Source: Desulfuromonadales bacterium (GTDB lineage Bacteria; Desulfobacterota; Desulfuromonadia; Desulfuromonadales; BM103). From it: a DNA stretch of 64,000 bases. The stretch spans positions 1-64,000 of the forward strand of contig JAQYVZ010000018.1 of NCBI GenBank assembly GCA_030145205.1, given 5' to 3'. This document shows positions 47,078 to 55,635 of this stretch, piece after piece (within the stretch, counting starts at the first letter, position 1; each line of letters begins with the position of its first letter). The translations under genes were made by a program, and so were the position numbers. Below the pieces are notes generated by a model. The model did no database searches. It saw only the letters and a list, made by a program, of their open reading frames with translations, and was not told the DNA's origin.

Positions 47078-47986
47078 ATGCACGCAACTATCAATGGAAT
47101 CAAAATAGCTTTCGACGATGTCGGCAGCGGCCCGGCCGTGATCCTGTTGCACGGTTTCCCGTTCAATCGCCAGATGTGGGTCTCGCAAGTGGAAGACCTG
47201 GCGGAGAACGGCTTTCGGGTCATCGCCCCCGACCTGCGTGGCTTTGGTGAAAGCGAAGCAGGCGACAAGCCGCTCAACATTCGTACCTTATCAGACGATG
47301 TCTCTCGCCTCATGAAGTATCTCGGCATCGGCCGGGCCGTTCTGGTCGGCATGTCGCTGGGAGGAGAAGTCGTCCTTGACCTGCTGCGCCGTCACCCTCG
47401 AAAAGTGGTTGCGACCAGCATCCTGGCCCCGATGATGCCACTCGCAAGTGCTGAGGAACAACTCCGTTACCTCAATTTTGCCGAACTGATCCGCGAAGGG
47501 CACCACCAAACTGCCATCGATGGCCTCTGCCAGTGGATTTTTTCTAGCGACGGAACAAAAGAGAATCAAGAGATTGTTGATAAGGCCCGCCGGCTCATGG
47601 AAACGGTTGATCCGCAGACCCTGGCCAAGGGGATGACCTATTGTGCTCAACAGCAAAAATGGGTCGAACGCGGAGAGCGTCACAAAACTCCGACCTTGGT
47701 AATCAGTGGCGAAAATGACCCCCTGTCGTCACCAAAACAGGCAGAAGTCCTATCCAGTCTGCTTCCGGTAGGCCGGCGACAAGTAATTCGCGAAACGGGT
47801 CATCTGTTTAACTTCGAGGCGCCCGAAGACCTGAACCAGTTTCTGGTTGAATTCCTTTGTGAAGTCAGTGATTACAAGCCCAGCTATCTCCAAATGGCCG
47901 CAGACCGCGTCAGGTCGAGCCTGAATTTCGATTTCCTGCATGACTACGACGAAGAAGCTGAAACCGAATGCGAGGGGATCGTTTAA
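47078..47986 (+). CDS. Alpha/beta hydrolase
   Basis: A 302-residue serine hydrolase. Oxyanion segment 'LLHGFPFNRQMW', nucleophile elbow 'GMSLGG' (Ser near residue 91), acid in 'SGENDPLSS' and base in 'ETGHLFNFEAPEDLN'. After the catalytic His a tail of about 45 residues follows, ending very acidic ('HDYDEEAETECEGIV'). The substrate is unknown; esterases of the pimeloyl-ester or haloperoxidase type are the nearest kinds. AAGGA precedes the ATG. A likely sigma-54 promoter and a strong terminator make it a single-gene unit. Confidence 0.88.
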   Translation: MHATINGIKIAFDDVGSGPAVILLHGFPFNRQMWVSQVEDLAENGFRVIAPDLRGFGESEAGDKPLNIRTLSDDVSRLMKYLGIGRAVLVGMSLGGEVVLDLLRRHPRKVVATSILAPMMPLASAEEQLRYLNFAELIREGHHQTAIDGLCQWIFSSDGTKENQEIVDKARRLMETVDPQTLAKGMTYCAQQQKWVERGERHKTPTLVISGENDPLSSPKQAEVLSSLLPVGRRQVIRETGHLFNFEAPEDLNQFLVEFLCEVSDYKPSYLQMAADRVRSSLNFDFLHDYDEEAETECEGIV

Positions 47987-48019
47987 ACCGGCTCATCGTC
48001 AATACCAGCACATCGCAAT

Positions 48020-48048
48020 CAGCCGAGTCGGACTCCCCGACTCGGCTG
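48020..48048 (+). terminator. Intrinsic terminator after the alpha/beta hydrolase gene
   Basis: CAGCCGAGTCGG, five-base loop, CCGACTCGGCTG: a perfect 12-base stem, followed by TATTTGT. Confidence 0.8.
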
Positions 48049-48265
48049 TATTTGTCTCAAACAGGCACCTCTCCCATGAACGTCCGCTTTGCTTGACGAT
48101 GATTTTTCTTTGTTATTCAGGCCACAATTCTGTCTCATAAACACAGCGTGCAGAGAACTGAAATATCCGAAATTCCTAGGTTAGCGAGATCATACCGAAA
48201 GCCATATATCCGCAAAACAAGATGTCTAACCATTTGAATTATAAGGATTTTTACGACGGATTAAT

Positions 48266-48295
48266 TTGACAGACTGAAGCAACATTTGGTACTAT
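48266..48295 (+). promoter_or_regulatory. Sigma-70 promoter for the GSU3473-like gene
   Basis: TTGACA (48266-48271), an 18-base spacer and TACTAT (48290-48295), 55 bases before the GTG start. Confidence 0.55.
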
Positions 48296-48350
48296 TCTAT
48301 ATCTTCAAATTTGGCGAACAATCTACTGTTCCAACATCAAAGGGGCTGTT

Positions 48351-48551
48351 GTGAGAGGATTGATAAGAGTGGAATTGACAGACGGAGCCGTCTGTAGCAT
48401 GGCCCAAAAAGCCTTTAACATTTTCCTCTCACAAAATGAAGTTGTTGGTTTCGAGCGTTCTGGTGGCTGGGTTCTCATAGGCCAATGTCTCACAAGAGAC
48501 ACAACATCTTCAAACATCTACAAGGGGCCTGAGCGTCGTCGCGTGACCTGA
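48351..48551 (+). CDS. GSU3473-like small protein
   Basis: A 66-residue protein from GTG 48351, with AAGGGG seven bases upstream. 'IRVELTDGAV', then 'EVVGFERSGGWVLIG' and a final 'YKGPERRR', resemble the GSU3473 family seen in Geobacter and allies. The 'YxGPERR' tail is also common at the ends or joints of PilZ and other signalling proteins, so it may be a signalling or regulatory peptide; its role is unknown. A TTG at 48360 would fit the family N-terminus but has its purine site too close. Confidence 0.65.
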   Translation: MRGLIRVELTDGAVCSMAQKAFNIFLSQNEVVGFERSGGWVLIGQCLTRDTTSSNIYKGPERRRVT

Positions 48552-48720
48552 CCCTTTCCAGTAGTCATTCATAAACCTACACCTACCCCCCCAACCGCTC
48601 CTTGGCCACTCCTCCCCTAACGACTATCATTTCTCATGCAGGTTATATTACAATCTTCAGTATCCAATGCAACGGATGAGCTCCCTAAACACATCCATAC
48701 GTGATCAGCAAGGAGAAAGC

Positions 48721-50130
48721 ATGAAGATTACCTTTCACGGCGCGACCCAAACTGTCACTGGCTCCTCACATCTGCTAGATGTTAACGGTAAAAAGATCCT
48801 GCTCGACTGTGGCCTGTTCCAGGGCAGACGGAAGGAGTCCTTCGAACGGAACCGCAGTGAGTTCTGTAAAGGCGAGATAATCGACTGCCTGATTCTTTCG
48901 CATGCCCACATCGATCACTCCGGTCGCATTCCCTGTCTCGTCAAGAACGGTTTTACCGGCGATATCTTCTGCACATCGGCAACCCGGGATTTGTGTGCCG
49001 TTATGCTTATGGACAGCGCCTACATCCAGGAAAAGGATGTGGAGTTTGTTAATCGCCGGCGCAAGAAAAAAGGTCAACACCTCTTCGAACCACTCTACAC
49101 CAAAGCAGATGTAGCTAAGGGCATGGAGCAGTTTTTGGGGTTGAGCTACAACCGACGCCACGAGATCTTCCCTGGCATCCACCTCACCCTGGTAGATGCC
49201 GGGCACATGCTAGGCAGTGCGCACGTCATACTCGACATTAAAGACCAGGAGACCGGCCTTGATCGTCGTCTTGTATTCAGCGGCGACATCGGCCGACCAG
49301 ACATCCCAATAATCCGCGACCCCACTCCAATCCACGATGGCGCCGACATCCTCATCATGGAGAGCACCTATGGCAACCGGCTGCATCCCCCCTATCCCGA
49401 GTCGGAGAAGGAACTGGAGCGCATCATCAATGAAACGGCCAGCCGCGGCGGCTCGCTCCTGATTCCGGCTTTTGCCGTCGGCAGGACTCAGCAACTCGTT
49501 TACGCCCTCCACAAGCTTTCTGACAAGAAGGCAATCCCAGACCTCCCGATTTTTGTGGATAGTCCATTGGCCACACGGACCACGGAAATTTTCCGTCTCC
49601 ACCCGGAAGTCTATGATGCGGAAATCCGTGAGTTTCTACTGACCGACGACGACAACAACCCTTTCGGCTTCAACCGACTTCAGTACACACAGACGGTGGG
49701 ACAGTCTAAAGGCTTGAACGACTTAAAAGTGCCTGCGGTCATCATCAGTGCGAGCGGCATGATGCATGGCGGAAGGATTCTTCATCATCTTCGAAACCGT
49801 ATAGAAGATCCGCGGAACACCATTCTTATCGCTGGCTGGCAGGCGCCCAACACCCTTGGACGTCGTATCATTGACAGGGAAGAGGTCGTCCGTATTTATG
49901 GTGAAGAATATAAAGTCAGGGCCCAGGTTGAGACCTTGAATGGTTTTTCCGGCCACGCCGACCGCGACGGGCTCATCGATTTCGTTCGGAACATGAAAAA
50001 GAAACCGCAACAGACCTTCATCGTGCACGGTGAAGATGAATCCTCCGAGAGCTTGGCCAGAGATCTTCGTAATGAACTCGGTCTTAAAAATGTGATTATC
50101 CCAGATGCACTAGAATCTTTCGATGCCTGA
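48721..50130 (+). CDS. Metallo-beta-lactamase/beta-CASP family RNA nuclease
   Basis: A 469-residue protein of the CPSF73/Ysh1-like group. Metal motifs 'SHAHIDHSG', 'VDAGHMLGSAH' and 'SGDIGRPD', the beta-CASP segment ('PAFAVGRTQQLVYAL', 'IISASGMMHGGRILHHL') and a C-terminal 'FSGHADRDGL' plus 'FIVHGEDESS' are all intact, so an active ribonuclease is expected. The bacterial members are poorly studied. AAGGAG precedes the ATG. A 16-base terminator stem follows. Confidence 0.93.
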   Translation: MKITFHGATQTVTGSSHLLDVNGKKILLDCGLFQGRRKESFERNRSEFCKGEIIDCLILSHAHIDHSGRIPCLVKNGFTGDIFCTSATRDLCAVMLMDSAYIQEKDVEFVNRRRKKKGQHLFEPLYTKADVAKGMEQFLGLSYNRRHEIFPGIHLTLVDAGHMLGSAHVILDIKDQETGLDRRLVFSGDIGRPDIPIIRDPTPIHDGADILIMESTYGNRLHPPYPESEKELERIINETASRGGSLLIPAFAVGRTQQLVYALHKLSDKKAIPDLPIFVDSPLATRTTEIFRLHPEVYDAEIREFLLTDDDNNPFGFNRLQYTQTVGQSKGLNDLKVPAVIISASGMMHGGRILHHLRNRIEDPRNTILIAGWQAPNTLGRRIIDREEVVRIYGEEYKVRAQVETLNGFSGHADRDGLIDFVRNMKKKPQQTFIVHGEDESSESLARDLRNELGLKNVIIPDALESFDA

Positions 50131-50176
50131 GGAAAAACTTCACCTGAGTCATTGATCAAGAACAACTCAGACAAAA

Positions 50177-50218
50177 CAGAAAATCGCCCACGGTTACTAT
50201 CTCGTGGGCGATTTTCTG
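50177..50218. terminator. Bidirectional intrinsic terminator
   Basis: A perfect 16-base stem (CAGAAAATCGCCCACG with its complement) around a ten-base loop, with A-run on the left and T-run on the right. It serves both the nuclease gene and the convergent aldehyde dehydrogenase gene. Confidence 0.88.
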
Positions 50219-50255
50219 TATGACGTTGAGTCTCTTGATTTCTAAAACTGACGAA

Positions 50256-51884
50256 TCAAAGGATAAAATCCGTGGAGAGGAAATTTGACCTGTGTTCGCG
50301 AGTAATCTTGCGGATCAGATCTTTGTTCTGTTCCACGTCTTTGGCTGCAACCAAGGTTCGGATAGAAAAAACCCGCAGGGCGTCGGAAACCGACAGAGTC
50401 CCTTCGGCTGAGCCTTTACGCCCGGTGAACGGGAAGGTATCCGGCCCGCGTTGACACTGACTGTTGAGATTGACCCGGCAAACCTGGTTGACCAGCGGGT
50501 CGATCAAGGAGGCGGTAGCGCCGGGACTGCTACTGAAGATACTCAGTTGTTGGCCGAAGTTCGATTCAACCACGTAGCGAATCGGTTCTTCGATGTCGTC
50601 AAAAGGAACAACCGGAACGAGCGGCCCGAATTGTTCTTCATCGTAAAGACGCATGCCGGGGACGACCGGGTAAACTAGGGCTGGAAAAAAGAAGCTGGCG
50701 CTGGCCGTACCACCGTCCGGGTTGATGATGCTCGCTCCCTGTTCAAGGGCATCTTCCAGCAGTTCGCCCATCGCTTCCGGCTTGCCAGGCTCCGGTAGAG
50801 GCGTGGTAAAGACTCCATCTTCCCAGGGCATGCCACAGTGCAGCGAACTAATGGCAGCGGACATTTTTTCGAGAAAACGCTCGACGACCTCCCGATGGAC
50901 GAAGATGATCTTGATAGCAGTGCAGCGCTGGCCGTTGAAGGAGAGTGAACCAAGAACGCACTCTTTAACGGCCAGTTCGAGATCGGCGTCGGCTAGCACG
51001 ATGGCCGGGTTCTTGGCTCCCATACCAAGGACACAACGCAACCGGTGGGGGGTTGGATGCTGTTTTTTCAAGGCATCGGCTGCCCGGCTCGAACCGATGA
51101 ACGCCAGCACGTCGACTTTGCCGGTGGCCATCAGCGGGCCGACCACTTTGCGCCCTTCACCGTACACAGTGTTAACCACACCTGGCGGGAAAGCATCCCG
51201 AAACGCGGCCAATAGCGGGCGATACAGCAGGACACCAAGGCGCGGCGGCTTGAACACCACCGTGTTGCCCATGATCAGGGCCGGAATGAGGGTTGTGAAG
51301 GTTTCGTTCAGCGGGTAGTTGAACGGCCCCATGCACAGCACCACACCGAGTGGTCCGCGGCGGATCTGGCCGATGATCCCCTCGCGGATCTCGAGTCGTG
51401 AGGAGGTTCTGTCAAGGTCCTTGAGCGCCTCAATCGTATCCTCGATGTAAATGGCCGTCCGATCGAATTCCTTTTCCGAACCCGCAAGGCTCTTGCCGAC
51501 TTCCCACATCAGCAGCTTGACAACTTCGGTACGGCAGGCCTTGAACTGTCGCAGAAACTCTTCGATATGACCGATGCGCTCGGTCACCGACATGGTCGGC
51601 CAGCGTCCCCGACCGTGGTCATAAGCGGCCACTGCCGCATCAAGAGCCGTCAGAGATTCTGCCTCTGTCAATAGTGGGTAGCTACCGATACGAACCGGGG
51701 CCAGGTCTTCAGTGGTCCGTAAACGTACCGGTGAAAAAGTTTCCCCTGTTGGCCCCTGCCAGTGGCGAAAGGTCCCGTTGATCAGGTATTCGGTCTGCTC
51801 AATCGAGACAGGCAGGCGATGTCTTGCTGGGATGTCATCGGGAAATGGAAAGATCGAAGAGATATGTTCGCTGGGTGTAGCCAT
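50256..51884 (-). CDS. GapN-like NADP-dependent aldehyde dehydrogenase, atypical active site
   Basis: A 542-residue aldehyde dehydrogenase nearest in style to non-phosphorylating glyceraldehyde-3-phosphate dehydrogenases. 'GPFNYPLNETFTTLIPALIMGNTVVFKPP' binds cofactor, and 'SFNGQRCTAIK' carries the catalytic Cys. The usual general-base motif 'ELGGK' is replaced by 'GMGAK', so the Glu is missing. ATG 51884 has GGAGGA upstream. The frame stays open to 51989 and would add 35 residues with one membrane helix ('LLTIMGLTLAVTLVLVLQVLI'), an alternative anchored form. The true substrate is uncertain. Confidence 0.8.
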   Translation of the reverse strand: MATPSEHISSIFPFPDDIPARHRLPVSIEQTEYLINGTFRHWQGPTGETFSPVRLRTTEDLAPVRIGSYPLLTEAESLTALDAAVAAYDHGRGRWPTMSVTERIGHIEEFLRQFKACRTEVVKLLMWEVGKSLAGSEKEFDRTAIYIEDTIEALKDLDRTSSRLEIREGIIGQIRRGPLGVVLCMGPFNYPLNETFTTLIPALIMGNTVVFKPPRLGVLLYRPLLAAFRDAFPPGVVNTVYGEGRKVVGPLMATGKVDVLAFIGSSRAADALKKQHPTPHRLRCVLGMGAKNPAIVLADADLELAVKECVLGSLSFNGQRCTAIKIIFVHREVVERFLEKMSAAISSLHCGMPWEDGVFTTPLPEPGKPEAMGELLEDALEQGASIINPDGGTASASFFFPALVYPVVPGMRLYDEEQFGPLVPVVPFDDIEEPIRYVVESNFGQQLSIFSSSPGATASLIDPLVNQVCRVNLNSQCQRGPDTFPFTGRKGSAEGTLSVSDALRVFSIRTLVAAKDVEQNKDLIRKITREHRSNFLSTDFIL

Positions 51885-52069
51885 CAAATTCCTCCTGCCA
51901 ACTGACTTGGCGATCAAAACCTGCAACACCAACACAAGTGTTACGGCAAGTGTCAATCCCATGATGGTCAAAAGAAACCAGAGCATCACATGCTGCCTTG
52001 CTGAAAGTCACAATGCTCCAAAACGACACGCGGGATGGCCACTGCAATACATAATGATGTCAGTTCATA

Positions 52070-52453
52070 CTATTTCAGAACCTTTTCGAGGACACCTTTA
52101 ACCATGTCACCACCCTTGGATTGCACAAAAGAGAGGATGATTGGAACGAATTGACTTACCAGCCCGGAATCCAGGTTGAGTGATTTAAATCCGCCGGCGA
52201 GACTTGCAAGATTCCCAAGTTGGCTGGCGCCACCCCCGAACGAGGAGGCAAGCCCACCGAGAGCCCCTGCAAGGCCGCCAGATTTCGGGGCGGCAGAAAT
52301 GAGGTCTTCAATCCCCGGCACGGCGGTCGCAACCTGGCTGAAATCATTGGAGCCCAATTTATCTTTTGCCAGTTTGAACAAGAGCCCGGCACCTCCTTTG
52401 GCTTGGTCTTCGGAAACCCCGAGCTGGTCTGTGAGCATTTTAAGTAATTCCAT
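52070..52453 (-). CDS. DUF2780-like protein
   Basis: A 127-residue protein rich in Gly, Ala, Leu and Ser. It starts 'MELLKMLTDQLGVSEDQAKGGAGLLFKLAK' and ends in 'LVSQFVPIILSFVQSKGGDMVKGVLEKVLK', like the DUF2780/VcgC-VcgE family of unknown function. No signal peptide. GGGAGG precedes the ATG at 52453. It is 80 bases upstream of the long aldehyde dehydrogenase frame on the same strand. Confidence 0.7.
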   Translation of the reverse strand: MELLKMLTDQLGVSEDQAKGGAGLLFKLAKDKLGSNDFSQVATAVPGIEDLISAAPKSGGLAGALGGLASSFGGGASQLGNLASLAGGFKSLNLDSGLVSQFVPIILSFVQSKGGDMVKGVLEKVLK

Positions 52454-52636
52454 TGGCAAACCTCCCTATTGGTTATGCAATCAACTTTATGGGGGAAATG
52501 ACAAAATGCAAGAGGGGTGGTTCCGAATCACTGGCATCAGGGAGATTAAATAGAGGGTCTTTATCTCGAGCCCCACCTCACTGAAAGGGAAGACGCAAAC
52601 AACTACGCGCTAAACCGTGAGCAAACAGTTCCCGGC

Positions 52637-52999
52637 TTAAAGCTCAAACGCCGCCGGCACATGTTCAATGTCGGCGCACTCTCCCTGGAGCAGGACAGCA
52701 ATCACATCGAAACGCGGCTGCAATTCCCGCCCCCGCCTTTCCGCCAGATACCACTTGGCCGCCTTGATAATCTGCTGCTGCTTACGTAGTCCAACGGCTT
52801 CAGCCGGTGAGCCGAAAGCGAGGCTGCTCCGCGTTTTGACTTCGACAAACGCAAGAGTGCGCCCTTTGCGGGCAATGATATCGATTTCACCGAGAGGGGT
52901 TGTGAAATTACGTTCGAGAATCCGGTAGCGGTGCTTCTTCAAAAAAGCAACCGCCATTTCCTCACCGCGAGCGCCCAGGCTGAGGCGCTCATGCGTCAT
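52637..52999 (-). CDS. YraN (UPF0102) family protein
   Basis: A 120-residue protein with an endonuclease-like core: 'LGARGEEMAVAFLKKHRYRILERNF', 'GEIDIIARKGRTLAFVEVKTRSS' (D-ExK type) and 'FDVIAVLL'. It is a predicted Holliday-junction-resolvase-like nuclease of unknown role, usually next to rnhB as here. ATG 52999 overlaps the end of rnhB by 11 bases; further upstream starts lie inside rnhB. Confidence 0.88.
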   Translation of the reverse strand: MTHERLSLGARGEEMAVAFLKKHRYRILERNFTTPLGEIDIIARKGRTLAFVEVKTRSSLAFGSPAEAVGLRKQQQIIKAAKWYLAERRGRELQPRFDVIAVLLQGECADIEHVPAAFEL

Positions 53000-53630
53000 C
53001 GCAGTGTTCCCGTACACCGGCGAAGCTGCGCCGGTGGCAAACCGTGGGTCCCAGCTCAGCAATCGCCTCCCGATGGCGGACGCTGCCGTAGCCTTTATGC
53101 GAGGCAAAACCGTAGCCGGGGAAGATTCGATCATAGGCGGTCATGATACGGTCACGCACCACCTTGGCGACGACGGACGCTGCCGAAATGGAGAGGGAGC
53201 GGGAGTCGCCTTTTTTGAGGGTTTTCTGGGCAACGGACAGGGGAACCGGGGTGATGCCATCCACCAGCAGATAGTCGGGAGAAACATCGAGACGTTGGAC
53301 CGCCCGCACCATGCTGCGCAAGGTCGCCTGCAGGATGTTGATGCGATCAATCTCTTCAGGACGGCTGACACCGATCCCGACGGCGATCGCCTGAGCATAG
53401 ATTTGTGGGAAGAAGCGCTCGCGGGCTGCGGCGGAGAGTTTTTTCGAATCGGTCAGGCCGGGCAGGTCAAACTCGGCGGGCAGAATCACCGCAGCTGAGA
53501 CCACCGGTCCCGCTAATGGACCGCGGCCGGCCTCATCGATACCAGCAACAGCACGATAACCCTGCTGCCAGGCCAACTGTTCAAACGTCAGGGAAGAATA
53601 GGAGAGTTCAGGAAAAAGAGAGTTATCCAA
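52989..53630 (-). CDS. rnhB: Ribonuclease HII
   Basis: A 213-residue type 2 RNase H that cuts at ribonucleotides in DNA-RNA hybrids. 'VAGIDEAGRGPLAGPVVSAAVIL' (first two acidic residues), 'LTDSKKLSAAARERFF', 'LLVDG' (third Asp) and 'FASHKGYGSVRH' are conserved. It starts 47 bases after the rplS terminator. Confidence 0.96.
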   Translation of the reverse strand: MDNSLFPELSYSSLTFEQLAWQQGYRAVAGIDEAGRGPLAGPVVSAAVILPAEFDLPGLTDSKKLSAAARERFFPQIYAQAIAVGIGVSRPEEIDRINILQATLRSMVRAVQRLDVSPDYLLVDGITPVPLSVAQKTLKKGDSRSLSISAASVVAKVVRDRIMTAYDRIFPGYGFASHKGYGSVRHREAIAELGPTVCHRRSFAGVREHCDDA

Positions 53631-53677
53631 AAGAGCCCCCTTAGCGGCAGGCTGCCCTCCCGAAAATGGGACATAGC

Positions 53678-53707
53678 AAAAAGCCCCGGCAGGAACCGGG
53701 GCTTTTT
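53678..53707 (-). terminator. Intrinsic terminator after rplS
   Basis: AAAAAGCCCCGG, six-base loop, CCGGGGCTTTTT: a perfect 12-base stem with T-run on both strands. It stands between rplS and rnhB, so rnhB-yraN need read-through or their own promoter. Confidence 0.88.
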
Positions 53708-53711
53708 AAAA

Positions 53712-54059
53712 TCAGTAGGTCCGCTTCTCGCGGATGCGGGCCGCCTTGCCCTGCAGCTTACGCAGGTAGTACAGCTTGGCGCGACGAACGCGACCAACCA
53801 TCAGCAGCTCAACCTTGTCGATCGTCGGAGCATGTAGCGGAAAAATACGCTCGACACCGACACCGTTCGAAACCTTGCGCACGGTAAACGTGGAACCGAC
53901 ACCATCGTTGTGGCGCTTGATGCAAACGCCCTGGAACACCTGGATGCGTTGCTTGTCACCTTCGGTGATCTTCACATGCACTTTCAGGGTGTCTCCCGCC
54001 TTGAATGCCGGGATATCTTTCCTCATATGTTCCATGCCAATGTAATTGACAACATTCAT
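53712..54059 (-). CDS. rplS: Ribosomal protein bL19
   Basis: A 115-residue large-subunit protein at the 30S-50S interface. '[29 protein letters not shown]' and '[35 protein letters not shown]' are typical. ATG 54059 has GAGGAGG upstream. It is separated from trmD by four genes' worth of other functions, including tpx. Confidence 0.97.
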   Translation of the reverse strand: MNVVNYIGMEHMRKDIPAFKAGDTLKVHVKITEGDKQRIQVFQGVCIKRHNDGVGSTFTVRKVSNGVGVERIFPLHAPTIDKVELLMVGRVRRAKLYYLRKLQGKAARIREKRTY

Positions 54060-54232
54060 TTTCTTCGTCCTCCTCAGCTGATCGGATAAGCGAACGGGAA
54101 AATTACCGCAAACCCTCCAGCGAGTCAAGGCAAAAAGAGGTTTTTTACCTCACCAGCTTCGTGACAACAGATATCTCGGCAAAACGACGGGGTTAAAGCC
54201 CTGAAAAGCAGCTTTTCCCACAGAATAAAACT

Positions 54233-54751
54233 TTACAGAAGAGCCTTCACTGCCGCCAGAGCCGCCTGGTAATCAGGCTCGGCCGTCACCTCAGACACGA
54301 TTTCACGGTAGACCACCTTGCCGGCAGCATCAACCACATAGACAGCACGCGCCAACAGCTTGAGTTCGTCGATCAACAGACCGTAATTCAACCCGAAGGA
54401 ACGATCCTGGTAATCGGACAGGGTCTGGACTTTTTCGATGCCGGCATTGCCGCACCAACGCTTCTGGGCAAAGGGCAGATCCAGGCTGACCGTGTAGACA
54501 ACAACACTGTCGGGCAACTGCGCCGCTTCCTGGTTGAAAACACGGGTCATCGCGTCACAGACCGGCGTGTCCAACGATGGCACCACCGCGATCAACTGAA
54601 TTTTTCCGGCAGCATCCGCCAGAGTCACCGGCTGCAGACCATTATCGACCACACGGAATTCCGGGGCTTGATCACCAACAGCAACATCAGGGCCAAGCAG
54701 GGTTACGGGGTTGCCTTTAAACGTTGCCACACCTGTTTTTTGCTGAGTCAT
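54233..54751 (-). CDS. tpx: Thiol peroxidase (Tpx)
   Basis: A 172-residue atypical 2-Cys peroxiredoxin. The peroxidatic Cys is in '[18 protein letters not shown]' and the resolving Cys in '[10 protein letters not shown]'. It reduces hydrogen and alkyl peroxides using thioredoxin. A candidate promoter of its own stands at 54797-54823, and a small GAAAAG/CTTTTC hairpin follows the stop near 54203-54217, so it may be a separate unit inserted in the ribosomal block. Confidence 0.95.
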   Translation of the reverse strand: MTQQKTGVATFKGNPVTLLGPDVAVGDQAPEFRVVDNGLQPVTLADAAGKIQLIAVVPSLDTPVCDAMTRVFNQEAAQLPDSVVVYTVSLDLPFAQKRWCGNAGIEKVQTLSDYQDRSFGLNYGLLIDELKLLARAVYVVDAAGKVVYREIVSEVTAEPDYQAALAAVKALL

Positions 54752-54796
54752 TTCAATCTCTCCCTGTTCAGAAAAGTTCCATGGAAAACGAAGCTC

Positions 54797-54823
54797 ATTC
54801 TAACTTGCAGTGACCCCTGTCAA
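54797..54823 (-). promoter_or_regulatory. Promoter candidate for tpx
   Basis: On the minus strand TTGACA (54818-54823) and TAGAAT (54797-54802), good boxes but only 15 bases apart, shorter than ideal. Confidence 0.4.
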
Positions 54824-54842
54824 GCAAAGAGCCCAAAAAACC

Positions 54843-55058
54843 TCACAACGCCGAAGTTGTCAGCGCACTCAACTCCTTCACAACAAGGTCAATCTCCGCA
54901 TCAGAGAAACCTTTTTCCCGAGCCGCTTCCTCCAAAGTACCCCAGATCGGTTCGCCACAACGGATACAGCGGATTCCCTTCTGAAATAAATAGCCGACAG
55001 CATCCGGAACTTGCTCAACCAAGGTCTCGATGGGAGTCTGCCTAGTGACCTCAAACAT
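54843..55058 (-). CDS. DUF1858 protein
   Basis: A 71-residue protein starting at ATG 55058, which overlaps the end of the RNA methyltransferase gene by eight bases. 'VTRQTPIETLVEQVPDAVGYLFQKGIRCIRCGEPIWGTLEEAAREKG' fits DUF1858, small proteins with a CxxC pair, often seen alone or fused to hybrid-cluster or redox proteins. Function unknown; a metal or thiol role is possible. Confidence 0.85.
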   Translation of the reverse strand: MFEVTRQTPIETLVEQVPDAVGYLFQKGIRCIRCGEPIWGTLEEAAREKGFSDAEIDLVVKELSALTTSAL

Positions 55059-55635
55059 CAGAGTCCGCCACCGGCTGACACCTTCCCTGCTCACCGACCA
55101 AACGATCGAGAATGATCGCGGCGGCGGTTCGCACCGAAAGATGATTATAGCCGCCAGCCCGCAACGGGGCCAGCTCCGGCCAACCATGCGTGTAATGCTT
55201 TGGCGCCAGACCATGTCCGGTGCCGAACACCAGCAACAGAGGCTGTTGACTGGCCAGCCCTCGCGCGGTTCGATAACCAAGGCCTTGCTGATGACGCGCA
55301 CCGGTCAGTACGGGCAGAGCCTCCGCACCAGCAAGCTGGCGCCAATCGGCCAGCGCGTCATCCAGACTATCGACGGTCTCAATCAGGTTCAATGCCTGGC
55401 AACGATCCTGGTTATATTCGGCACCGAAACCCTGACGCCAGTGGCTGACAATGCGATCAATCAGATGGTGCTGCTCCTGCACCGGCGTCACCAGATAATA
55501 TCGGGACAATCCATAAGTGGTTGCCAGACGGGCAAGATCGTGAATATCCAGAGTGGTGAGAGCAGAGGTGACCGTATCCCCGCGCCGATCCAACACAGGG
55601 TGGTGCACCAGAGCGATGGCCATGGGGCGCAGCAT
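55051..55635 (-). CDS. SAM-dependent RNA methyltransferase (PF09936, SPOUT-like)
   Basis: A 194-residue protein with the PF09936 pattern: 'IALVHHPVLDRRGDTVTSALTTLDIHDLARLATTYGLSRYYLVTP' and 'LLLVFGTGHGLAP', a SPOUT-type knot that should bind SAM. It usually follows trmD, as here; the substrate RNA is not known. Its start shares one base with the trmD stop (TGATG). Confidence 0.88.
   Translation of the reverse strand: MLRPMAIALVHHPVLDRRGDTVTSALTTLDIHDLARLATTYGLSRYYLVTPVQEQHHLIDRIVSHWRQGFGAEYNQDRCQALNLIETVDSLDDALADWRQLAGAEALPVLTGARHQQGLGYRTARGLASQQPLLLVFGTGHGLAPKHYTHGWPELAPLRAGGYNHLSVRTAAAIILDRLVGEQGRCQPVADSDV

Larger units (their letters stand above)
47987..48350. other. Intergenic region with terminator and promoter
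   Basis: The first part holds the terminator of the hydrolase gene (48020-48048). The rest is AT-rich, shows no gene, and contains the promoter at 48266-48295. Confidence 0.5.
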
